Source: Thermoplasmatota archaeon (lineage in GTDB: Archaea; Thermoplasmatota; Thermoplasmata; Methanomassiliicoccales; Methanomassiliicoccaceae). From it: DNA of 17,480 nucleotides. The notes below the pieces were generated by a model that had not been told where the DNA came from, did not search any database, and worked only from the letters and a program-made list of their open reading frames with translations. The number at the start of each line of letters is the position of its first letter. The first letter of the stretch is position 1. This document shows, piece after piece, positions 7,743-13,902 of the stretch. The DNA lies in assembly GCA_022709105.1 (NCBI GenBank), contig JAKIXL010000019.1, forward strand, positions 1 to 17,480. Reading direction: 5' to 3'. A program made the translations under genes and the position numbers.

Positions 7743-8606
7743 TCAAGGCACCATGCGATCTATGGGGACGATCAGTATGCCCGTGGCCCCCAGACGCTTC
7801 AGCTTGTTCACCGACTGATAGATGGCGGTCTTGTCCACCACCACATGGATCGCGACCACGTCGTCCCTGCCCATCAGGCTCATGACCGTGGGACCGGCTA
7901 TCCCAGGCAGGAAGTGGCGCACATCTTCCAGGGCGTCGACGGGCACGTCGGCCATGAGGTATCGCTTACCCTCGGCGTCCATGACGGAGCGGATCGCTGA
8001 GGCCAGCTCCTCCAGCTCGGCCCCTTTGGTCCTCATCGCCTCCCGGTTGGCTATCAGCACCGCCTGGGACTCGGCGATCACCGCGATCTCCTTCAGACGG
8101 TTGGTCTTCAGGGTGCTTCCGCTGGACACCAGGTCCACGATGAGGTTCGCAACGCCCAGGTGGGGGGTGACCTCCGCCGCTCCGGATATCACGGTGACGT
8201 CGACCTTCTTGCCCCGCGACTCAAAGTACTTCTGGGTCAGGTGGGGGAACGAGGTGGCGACCATCGAACCGTCGGGGACGTCCTCGACCCGGTCGATGCC
8301 CTGCCCTTCGGGGACGGCGACCGAAAGGCGGCACCTCCCGAAGCCCATGTCCAAGAGCTTGTGCACCTCAAGGCCGGACTCCAGCACGAGGTCGTAACCG
8401 GTGATGCCCATGTCCACCGCTCCATTGTGGACGAACCTCACAATGTCCTGGGCCCTCAGGAACATGACCGAGAGGTCGCCGTTCTTAACGTTGGCATATA
8501 GCTTCCTGTCCCCCCCGTCCTCGATCTCCAGGCCGGCCTGGTTCAGGATCTGGATGGACCGCTCGTTCAACCGCCCCTTGTTCGGCACGGCCAGTTTGAT
8601 GGACAT
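7743..8606 (-). CDS. hisG: ATP phosphoribosyltransferase, long (HisG-L) form
   Basis: HisG joins ATP and PRPP to give phosphoribosyl-ATP, the committed and usually feedback-controlled step of histidine synthesis. The 287-residue length and a C-terminal regulatory domain (about 215-287, ending KLKRLGATGILIVPIDRM) mark the long, hexameric form, which needs no HisZ partner and is normally inhibited by histidine. The catalytic part shows IKLAVPNKGRL at the N-terminus, MGITGYDLV (66-74), and the PRPP loop DLVSSGSTLKTNRL (158-171). The start chosen is ATG 8606, with GGTGA 4 bases upstream. A TTG at 8621 is in frame but would place that ribosome site inside the gene. It is the first gene of the operon, behind a TATA-like box at 8648-8655. 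The promoter region is shared with the divergent radical SAM gene. Confidence 0.95.
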   Translation of the reverse strand: MSIKLAVPNKGRLNERSIQILNQAGLEIEDGGDRKLYANVKNGDLSVMFLRAQDIVRFVHNGAVDMGITGYDLVLESGLEVHKLLDMGFGRCRLSVAVPEGQGIDRVEDVPDGSMVATSFPHLTQKYFESRGKKVDVTVISGAAEVTPHLGVANLIVDLVSSGSTLKTNRLKEIAVIAESQAVLIANREAMRTKGAELEELASAIRSVMDAEGKRYLMADVPVDALEDVRHFLPGIAGPTVMSLMGRDDVVAIHVVVDKTAIYQSVNKLKRLGATGILIVPIDRMVP

Positions 8607-8610
8607 CACT

Positions 8611-8615
8611 TCACC
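8611..8615 (-). promoter_or_regulatory. Ribosome binding site of hisG
   Basis: On the minus strand this reads GGTGA and ends 4 bases before the ATG at 8606. It decides that start against the upstream in-frame TTG at 8621. A predicted transcription start near 8624 (about 25 bases after the TATA-like box) would give a short leader that just includes this site. Confidence 0.65.
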
Positions 8616-8647
8616 TTTCAAAGCGTCAGAGGTGATATCCTATCCTC

Positions 8648-8655
8648 ATTTATAA
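8648..8655 (-). promoter_or_regulatory. Candidate TATA box for the his operon
   Basis: The minus strand reads TTATAAAT, in an otherwise GC-rich sequence, preceded by an A-rich stretch that could be a BRE. It lies about 42-49 bases upstream of the hisG ATG, so transcription would start close to 8624 and leave an 18-20 base leader. The stretch between box and start (8625-8645) holds a GATATC palindrome and a tandem AGGAT, AGGAT on the minus strand. Either could be a regulator site, but nothing proves it. Confidence 0.55.
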
Positions 8656-8715
8656 CATATGGGATTTTTCCAGGCGGTCCAGCAGCCCTGTTCCCTTCTT
8701 TCCCGCCGGCGGCAA

Positions 8716-8723
8716 CATATATC
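8716..8723 (+). promoter_or_regulatory. Candidate TATA box for the radical SAM gene
   Basis: The plus strand reads CATATATC, ending 29 bases before the ATG at 8753. No ribosome binding site precedes that ATG (the bases just before it are ttattattccgca). This spacing and the missing site fit a leaderless or nearly leaderless transcript, common in archaea. The rest of 8656-8715 is a T-rich then GC-rich spacer with no recognisable element. Confidence 0.5.
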
Positions 8724-8752
8724 TCCGTTCAGCTTCATTTTATTATTCCGCA

Positions 8753-10168
8753 ATGAAGGTGATGCTCGCCACCCCGCCGTGGAGGTCGACCGAGCGTTGG
8801 CCGCCGCTGGGGCTGCTGTACCTTGCCGGAAGCGTGAAGAGGGAGCGAGGGGACGATGTAGTGGTGGAGGACGCCTTCTGCCGCAACCTGTCCGTGGATC
8901 AGTTGGTGGAACGCGTTGCGGCCGAGCGCCCGGACGTGCTGGGGATGAGCTGCTCCACCCACACCTTCAACGTCACGATGGACGTGCTTAGAGGAGTGAG
9001 AGAGACCCTTCCGGACACGGTCATCGTTCTGGGCGGGTACCATGCTACCTTCGCCGCCCCGTGGATCCTTGAGGGGTACAAGTTCATCGAATACATATTG
9101 AAGGGGGAGGCGGAACGCTCTCTGCCTCGGCTGCTGGACCATATCGAGGCGGGCACCGAGCCGGTGGACGTGGAGGGCATATCCTTCATCCGTGCTGACG
9201 GAGGGCTGTTCGAACGGCCGCTGGCCCTCATCGAGGACCTTGACGCCCTCGACTTCCCGGACCGATCGCTGCTGGGAGACTTCGAGTATGGGTACGTGTT
9301 CCGCGGCGTGCCCCTGACCTTCGGGAAGTTCACTACGATGTCCACGTCCCGGGGGTGTCCGTTCTCATGCGCATACTGCTCGTGCGCCGCCTTCTCCGAG
9401 CGGCGGTGGAGGCCGCGCTCCGCGGAGAGCGTGGTGGACGAACTGGAGGTTCTCTACCGCCAGGGCTACCGCGAGTGCGTGATGGTCGACGACAACTTCA
9501 CCCAGGCGATACGCCGTGTCGAGGACATCTGCCGCCTTGTACGGGAGCGCGGCATACGCATGAGGCTGTTCTGCGAGGGCCGCGCTGGCCATGCTCAGCT
9601 ATCGCTGCTGAGGAAGATGAGGTCCGCGGGCTTCGAGGTCATCTACTTCGGCGCGGAATCGTCCTCCCCCAAGGTCCTTGATTATTACAACAAGAGGCAG
9701 ACCCCAGAGCGGACGGCCGAGGCGGTGGACAACGCCAAGCGGGCGGGCATGCTGGTGATCACCTCGTACATCCTGGGGGCCCCGATCGAGACCCGGGAGG
9801 AGATGCTATCGACGATAGACTTTGCGTGCTCCCTCCGCCCCCACGGGGTGCAGTACAACATCCTGGACCTTTTGGTCGGCACTCCGCTGTGGGAACGGCT
9901 GGCGGAGGCCGGCACGATCGGAGCCGAGGACTGGAGGACCAATCATCGGGTTTACGAGATGTTTCCAGAGAACGCATCCCGGGAGGAACTGGAGGCACTG
10001 ATCGACAAGGGATACAGCTCATACATCGGAGCCTGGAGAAGTGCCTCGGGCATCATGGAGCTGCTGCGCACATTGTTGATCAACTCGACCGCCCGCAGGA
10101 TCGTGGCCGGGAATCTCGCCAATCCTGCAGCGAGGAAGCTGATAGCTAGCGGCCTCAGGGACCGCTGA
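8753..10168 (+). CDS. B12-binding-domain radical SAM protein, function unassigned
   Basis: The 471-residue protein has the layout of class B (cobalamin-type) radical SAM enzymes. An N-terminal Rossmann-like B12-binding domain (about 1-135) begins MKVMLATPPW and includes WPPLGLLYLAG and VLGGYHATF (92-100). The radical SAM core (about 190-400) holds the cluster motif CPFSCAYC (Cys202, Cys206, Cys209), with a further Cys211. GAESSS (301-306) follows, then a later strand with GAPIE (342-346) and GTPLW (376-380). The classical DxHxxG cobalamin-ligand motif is not seen, as in many members that bind B12 base-off without it. Such enzymes methylate unreactive carbon or phosphorus, or rearrange rings in cofactors and lipids; the substrate here is unknown. 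The gene has its own promoter, diverges from hisG, and converges on an MFS transporter 10 bases downstream. It is not obviously part of the amino-acid pathways. Confidence 0.85.
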   Translation: MKVMLATPPWRSTERWPPLGLLYLAGSVKRERGDDVVVEDAFCRNLSVDQLVERVAAERPDVLGMSCSTHTFNVTMDVLRGVRETLPDTVIVLGGYHATFAAPWILEGYKFIEYILKGEAERSLPRLLDHIEAGTEPVDVEGISFIRADGGLFERPLALIEDLDALDFPDRSLLGDFEYGYVFRGVPLTFGKFTTMSTSRGCPFSCAYCSCAAFSERRWRPRSAESVVDELEVLYRQGYRECVMVDDNFTQAIRRVEDICRLVRERGIRMRLFCEGRAGHAQLSLLRKMRSAGFEVIYFGAESSSPKVLDYYNKRQTPERTAEAVDNAKRAGMLVITSYILGAPIETREEMLSTIDFACSLRPHGVQYNILDLLVGTPLWERLAEAGTIGAEDWRTNHRVYEMFPENASREELEALIDKGYSSYIGAWRSASGIMELLRTLLINSTARRIVAGNLANPAARKLIASGLRDR

Positions 10169-10178
10169 TCCTCGGTGC

Positions 10179-11366
10179 TCATGCCGCCGCTCCCCGATCA
10201 AGGTCGCGGAAGGTCCACGCGAACAGGGCGGCCGCCAGGACAAGCAGGGCGCTCAGGGTCCAGAAGCCGCCCAGGTACCATAAGGAGCTGCCGATGACCA
10301 GCGCGATGATTATCGGTCCGGAGAACTGTCCGACGTCCATTATGGTATGCAGGAAACCCATCGCCGAGCCGGAGGAGGAGCGCACGCAAAGGTCCGATAC
10401 GAGCGCCTGAGAGGAGGAGGTTACGGAGGCGAAGCCCAGGCCGAACAGCGCGGAAAGGACCACCAGCAGCGCCGGCTCGAAGCTGAGCGGGAACAGGAGC
10501 ACGGCAGAGGCGCACAGGAGCAGGCCGAGGATGATGAACCCCCTCCTTCCCCGACGGTCGGACGCCCGCCCCATCAGCGGCTTTATCAACGCCACCGTGA
10601 CCAGCTGCGCGCCGCCTATGAGGGCCCACCATTCCGCCCCCAGGCCTCCGTTCACCGCATAGTCGATGGAGAACACCTCGAAGGCGCCGTAGGCCAGGTA
10701 CTGCGCGGCCTCGATCGAGGAGGCCACCACAACCTTTCGGTCGGTCACGATGGAGAGAAGCTGCTCCCGCAGCGGGGAGGCCCTCTTCCCTTTCCCCCCC
10801 GGGTCTCGGCCCTGTCCATACACCGCGACGATGGCCACTAGCGCCGAAATGCCGGCCAACGCGACGGCCCAGTACACATCGCGGTAATTGTTCATGGTGA
10901 GCACGATGAGGCCCCCGCCAATGAAGGGGGCCAGCCCCCGGCCGACGATGGTGGCCGAGGAATAGAACGACAGGCGGGCGGCCTTGAGGTCGGGAAAATT
11001 GTCAACGATGGCCGCGCTGGCCACGGTCCCGAACATCGCAGTGGCGAAGCCGTGGTAGAACCTAACGGCCATCAGCTCGCCCGGGGTGCCTACGACCAGG
11101 TAAAGGAGAGGGGCGGTGGCGAAGACCGCTCCTGCGGCATGCATGACCTTCTTGCGGCCAAGGATGTCCGACAAGGACCCGGCAGGCAGGGAGACCAGGA
11201 TCCCAGGAAGGGTGGAGGCGGCGGCGATGAGGCCCAGGAGCGCGGTGTCCGCGCCAAGGCTGCGCGCGAAGGGGACCAGCACAGGGTTCTTGGCCATCGT
11301 CGAGCTGAGGATCGCCAGCGCCCCGGCGAAGCTGAGCCCGTAAAAGAATCGGTCCCTCGGTTCCAT
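10179..11366 (-). CDS. MFS transporter, substrate unknown
   Basis: This 395-residue protein is predominantly hydrophobic, with about twelve membrane segments in two halves separated by a basic, polar loop around residues 185-210 (GQGRDPGGKGKRASPLREQ). The cytoplasmic loop 2-3 motif A of the major facilitator superfamily is visible in each half: GSLSDILGRKK (63-73) and GRASDRRGRRG (266-276). The length and pattern resemble drug/sugar-type 12-TM members, which usually exchange a substrate for protons. The substrate cannot be deduced; export of a metabolite or toxin is only a guess. The ATG at 11366 has GGGAG a few bases upstream. The gene converges on the radical SAM gene and diverges from the small Cys-rich gene across a 48-base gap with an inverted repeat. 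Confidence 0.88.
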   Translation of the reverse strand: MEPRDRFFYGLSFAGALAILSSTMAKNPVLVPFARSLGADTALLGLIAAASTLPGILVSLPAGSLSDILGRKKVMHAAGAVFATAPLLYLVVGTPGELMAVRFYHGFATAMFGTVASAAIVDNFPDLKAARLSFYSSATIVGRGLAPFIGGGLIVLTMNNYRDVYWAVALAGISALVAIVAVYGQGRDPGGKGKRASPLREQLLSIVTDRKVVVASSIEAAQYLAYGAFEVFSIDYAVNGGLGAEWWALIGGAQLVTVALIKPLMGRASDRRGRRGFIILGLLLCASAVLLFPLSFEPALLVVLSALFGLGFASVTSSSQALVSDLCVRSSSGSAMGFLHTIMDVGQFSGPIIIALVIGSSLWYLGGFWTLSALLVLAAALFAWTFRDLDRGAAA

Positions 11367-11384
11367 GTTCTCCCGAATGTAACG

Positions 11385-11408
11385 GCGAAGGGAGTTATTT
11401 CTCTTCGC
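11385..11408. repeat. 24-base inverted repeat in divergent promoter gap, candidate operator
   Basis: Arms GCGAAG (11385-11390) and CTTCGC (11403-11408) are exact inverse complements. Pairing continues inward through two G-T wobbles and two Watson-Crick pairs to a 4-base TTAT centre. The AT-rich core (gttatttc) is the only TATA-like sequence in the 48 bases between the MFS start and the small-protein frame. A dimeric regulator here could block one or both promoters. There is no T tract after it, so a terminator is unlikely. Confidence 0.45.
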
Positions 11409-11444
11409 GACGCCATGTACCCTGCGCCCTCTCGGGACAGAGCG

Positions 11445-11597
11445 ATGAACATGGCAGGAAAGGAGGATGCGAGCGAGGTTCTAAAGTGGCACACGCGGTG
11501 CTTCATTTGCCCGAACAAGGTACGCTGCCGTGACGAGAAGGTGGTCCGCGGGTCCAAGAAATGCATTAACCTGCTCAAGCGCAGGGCCAAAAGGTGA
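11445..11597 (+). CDS. Small cysteine-rich basic protein, possible zinc-binding
   Basis: This frame codes for about 50 residues (60 if the ATG at 11415 is used, 48 from 11451). It is unrecognised. It contains four cysteines arranged CFICPNKVRC then KKC (Cys-x2-Cys-x5-Cys-x11-Cys), which could bind a zinc ion, and a strongly basic C-terminus (LLKRRAKR) that might contact nucleic acid. Most codons end in G or C, as in neighbouring genes. The stop TGA abuts the stop of the COG2122 gene exactly (TGATCA), leaving no wasted base, which favours a real gene. No strong ribosome binding site is seen; 11445 is preferred because the only TATA-like core (near 11397) would start transcription near 11422. 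No other gene explains 11367-11597. It remains a prediction, since short frames arise by chance in high-GC DNA. Confidence 0.5.
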   Translation: MNMAGKEDASEVLKWHTRCFICPNKVRCRDEKVVRGSKKCINLLKRRAKR

Positions 11598-12326
11598 TCA
11601 AAGGGTCGGGACCTCTATCCGGGAGATCCTACCGGCCGGGACCGCGACCCTTGCCAGCTCAGGCAGGCGGCCCTTAAAGGCCATCTTGTCCCCCACCACG
11701 GCAACCGCCCCCTCGACCCCGGCGATGGAGCACACGTCATTTAGAGCGGCCGCCATAACCTCCTCGCGGTCCGAGGTGAGAAGGTTCCCCAACCTGGTGG
11801 CGCAGGCGTCGGCCAGGACCACATCGGGGGAGATGACGGTCGCGGCGTCGGAGATCCCGAAGGAAATCGACGGCCCGATGGTGGCCGACGATGTGCATAT
11901 GCCGAAGATGCCCTCGCGAGGCCGGCATAGGAAGCCAATGCCCTGCACCCGCTCCCCGGCGTAGAGGCCGACCGCGGTGTCGCGGTCCAGAAGGAGGGCG
12001 ATATCGCCCCCGTTGTCGACGACGGCCTGGGTGGCCCCGGCCTCGCGCATGTCCGCGACCGCCTGCTCGGCGATGGCCCCGGCCACCGCGGCCATGGGCC
12101 CTACGCCGGCCTTGCTCGCGGCCGAGCACATGCGCCGGATCAGCGGCGGGGCATCGTCCGGGCAAAGGTACGGCTCCAGCGTGACCCGGAAGACCGGGTC
12201 CCTGCCGATGAACCTCTGGACGGTCTCCCTGGACCTGAAGATCGACGCCCGGGCCTCGCTGATGAAGCGCTCCTCGGCCACGATGGTGGCCGCGGTCTCC
12301 CCCACCTCGAAGTGCTCCCGCCTCAT
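11598..12326 (-). CDS. UPF0280/COG2122 (ApbE-like) protein of homocysteine synthesis
   Basis: The product is 242 residues. It matches the UPF0280 family, a distant relative of ApbE flavin transferases: GVGPMAAVAGAIAE (75-88), VDNGGDIAL (103-111), GICTSSATIGPS (142-153), SFGISDAATVIS (155-166) and DACATRLGNLL (173-183). In methanogens this family has been linked genetically to sulfide-dependent homocysteine formation together with COG1900 and a NIL-domain ferredoxin, the two genes directly upstream here. Its biochemical activity is not established; a role in handling sulfide or flavin is possible. The ATG at 12326 overlaps the ferredoxin stop by 4 bases (ATGA). The open frame continues upstream, but only as an out-of-frame read of the ferredoxin gene. 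It is the last gene of the operon. Confidence 0.9.
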   Translation of the reverse strand: MRREHFEVGETAATIVAEERFISEARASIFRSRETVQRFIGRDPVFRVTLEPYLCPDDAPPLIRRMCSAASKAGVGPMAAVAGAIAEQAVADMREAGATQAVVDNGGDIALLLDRDTAVGLYAGERVQGIGFLCRPREGIFGICTSSATIGPSISFGISDAATVISPDVVLADACATRLGNLLTSDREEVMAAALNDVCSIAGVEGAVAVVGDKMAFKGRLPELARVAVPAGRISRIEVPTL

Positions 12327-12727
12327 GTCTTGAGCTTCATCGCCCGAGGGGGGCAGGACGATATGCACAGGCCGCAGGCGATGCATTTCTCGAGGTGGAA
12401 GATGACCTTCCACGTGTCGCGGTCCATCTCTATGGCGTCGGCCGGGCAGATGGACACGCACATCCCGCAGTTCGTGCACCTCTCCTCGTCCTTGGTGACG
12501 AACTCGTTGAGCTCCTCGACCTTGACCCCCATGTCCTGGAGGTACGCCACTCCTTTGGTGATCTGAGCAGGCTTCCCGTCGACCTCTATCAGCAGCTGCC
12601 CGCCCTTCTCCACGACCTCTGCCCTCAGGATGTTGAACTTGAGGTCGAAGTCCTTGACCAGGACATAGGTTATGGGCTCGTTCACCAGCGCGGGGACGAA
12701 GTACAGGTTGAACTTACGCTTGGACAT
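12323..12727 (-). CDS. NIL-domain 2x[4Fe-4S] ferredoxin of homocysteine synthesis
   Basis: This 134-residue protein has two parts. Residues 1-78 form a NIL domain (FNLYFVPALVNEPITYVLV, then ILRAEVVEKGG), related to the ligand-binding domain of methionine ABC transporters. Residues 80-134 form a ferredoxin with two cluster motifs: Cys84, 87, 90 and 94 (CTNCGMCVSICP) and Cys115, 118, 121 and 125 (CIACGLCISSCP). In Methanosarcina the equivalent ferredoxin is the partner of the COG1900 enzyme and is needed to make homocysteine from aspartate semialdehyde and sulfide, presumably supplying electrons. The ATG at 12727 shares one base with the COG1900 stop (TGATG) and has GAGGTG upstream. An in-frame ATG at 12751 would lie inside COG1900 and is less likely. 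Confidence 0.93.
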   Translation of the reverse strand: MSKRKFNLYFVPALVNEPITYVLVKDFDLKFNILRAEVVEKGGQLLIEVDGKPAQITKGVAYLQDMGVKVEELNEFVTKDEERCTNCGMCVSICPADAIEMDRDTWKVIFHLEKCIACGLCISSCPPRAMKLKT

Positions 12728-13893
12728 CAGAGCACCTCGTCCATGGAGCATACTTCCAGGGGCCTCTGGGCCCTTTCCTCCGGCAACGGGACCACCGGCG
12801 CGTTGAGCTCGAACTCCTTGTCGTCGATCATCCTCTTCAGCCTCTCAGCTATCAGCCTAGCCTTGTAGTAAGAGGACAGCGAGGAGGTCTTGACCTTCTT
12901 GCCGAACAGTTCCACCGTCCCGCTGCGGAGCTGCGCGTAGCTCACTTCCATCATCGGCCTGCGGTTACGCGATTGTATCGCGTAGTCTAGCACCGGAGCG
13001 AAGATGTCCTCGTCGGCCCTTGCCGCATTGGCCATCATGTCCTGGTCAAGGATGGGTATGGGCACCCCGATGCCCACTGCCATGGACAGCCCGTAGCCAT
13101 GGAAGTTCAGGGCGCGGACGTACTCGGTGCTCATGCCCCGCAGGTCCCCGATCACCGCCAGGGTCCGCCCGGCGGACGAAGGCACGCCATTGCGGTACGG
13201 TATGTTGGTCTTGAACTGCGTACCCTCCCAAGCCACATATCCGATGCCTCCGCCCAGGAAGATCCTGGTGCCCATTCCGATGGAGCGGAGCTTGGGGTCC
13301 TTGAGCAGCGGGGAGAGCTGCCCGGCGCTGCTGTAGGTGGCGTTCCCGTAGTGCGGCAACAGCTTGCCCATGTAGGTGAACAGCGCCTTCTCAGAGGAAT
13401 TGGTCGCCACTCCGTAGTTCTGATAGGCGTTCCGGGGATTGTACATGTAGGCCTGGTTCACCGACTTCAATGAGATGTAGGTGTCGATGTCCCGGCGGGG
13501 ATAGCAGTCGGTTCCACGGCCGGTGGCCCGCAGGTGCACTGCCTCACCGGCGATCAGCGACTCGATCACGTGCGCTCCGCCATAGTCCATGCCGTCGCCC
13601 TCCCGCTCCTCCGTCGCTCCGATGTACGCGTCCACGGCGGCGAGGCCGGTGTACGCTGGAACGCCGTTGAGCCAGACCTTGCTCATTCGTATGGGCGGCT
13701 CGGCATGCCCGAAGTTGATGAACGCCCCCGAGGAGCACATGGCGCCGAAGGTGCCCGTCGTTACTACGTCCACCTCCTTGGTGGCCCTCTCAATGCCCTG
13801 GTCCTCGACCAGCCTGATGGCCTCCTCCGCGGTCAATACCACCGCGTCGCCCCTCTTGATCTTGGCGTTGATCTCCTCGTATGTCCTTTTCAA
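12727..13893 (-). CDS. COG1900 (DUF39) homocysteine biosynthesis enzyme, L-aspartate semialdehyde sulfurtransferase
   Basis: This 388-residue protein belongs to the DUF39/COG1900 family, shown in Methanosarcina to form homocysteine from aspartate semialdehyde with sulfide-derived sulfur, bypassing O-acyl-homoserine. The two family cysteines thought to carry a persulfide are visible: Cys53 in GAMCSSGA and Cys130 in GTDCYPRRD. Other family-like segments are MKRTYEEINAKI at the start, GTRIFLGGGIGYV (207-219) and GDLRGMS. In many other genomes a CBS or ferredoxin domain is fused; here the ferredoxin is the separate next gene. The start is TTG at 13893, with GGTGA 4 bases ahead; no ATG occurs before residue 52. 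Its neighbour asd makes its substrate, a strong contextual match. Confidence 0.94.
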   Translation of the reverse strand: MKRTYEEINAKIKRGDAVVLTAEEAIRLVEDQGIERATKEVDVVTTGTFGAMCSSGAFINFGHAEPPIRMSKVWLNGVPAYTGLAAVDAYIGATEEREGDGMDYGGAHVIESLIAGEAVHLRATGRGTDCYPRRDIDTYISLKSVNQAYMYNPRNAYQNYGVATNSSEKALFTYMGKLLPHYGNATYSSAGQLSPLLKDPKLRSIGMGTRIFLGGGIGYVAWEGTQFKTNIPYRNGVPSSAGRTLAVIGDLRGMSTEYVRALNFHGYGLSMAVGIGVPIPILDQDMMANAARADEDIFAPVLDYAIQSRNRRPMMEVSYAQLRSGTVELFGKKVKTSSLSSYYKARLIAERLKRMIDDKEFELNAPVVPLPEERAQRPLEVCSMDEVL

Positions 13894-13897
13894 CTTC

Positions 13898-13902
13898 TCA
13901 CC
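13898..13902 (-). promoter_or_regulatory. Ribosome binding site deciding the TTG start of COG1900
   Basis: The minus strand reads GGTGA, 4 bases before TTG at 13893 and directly after the asd stop codon TAA (13903-13905). With no alternative ATG or GTG in the conserved N-terminus, this site supports the rare start. Confidence 0.65.

Noticed and set aside
10169..10178. Possible terminator between the radical SAM and MFS genes
   Set aside because: The 10-base convergent gap has no T tract or inverted repeat.
11090..11590. Minus-strand frame of 166 codons over the MFS start and the small gene
   Set aside because: Its C-terminal half is an out-of-frame read of the MFS gene with Pro/Arg/Ser-rich composition. 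The MFS frame itself is intact, so no frameshift needs to be invoked.
12327..12479. Longer N-terminus of the COG2122 protein
   Set aside because: It is an out-of-frame read of the ferredoxin gene. The inner ATG gives the 4-base overlap seen throughout the operon.
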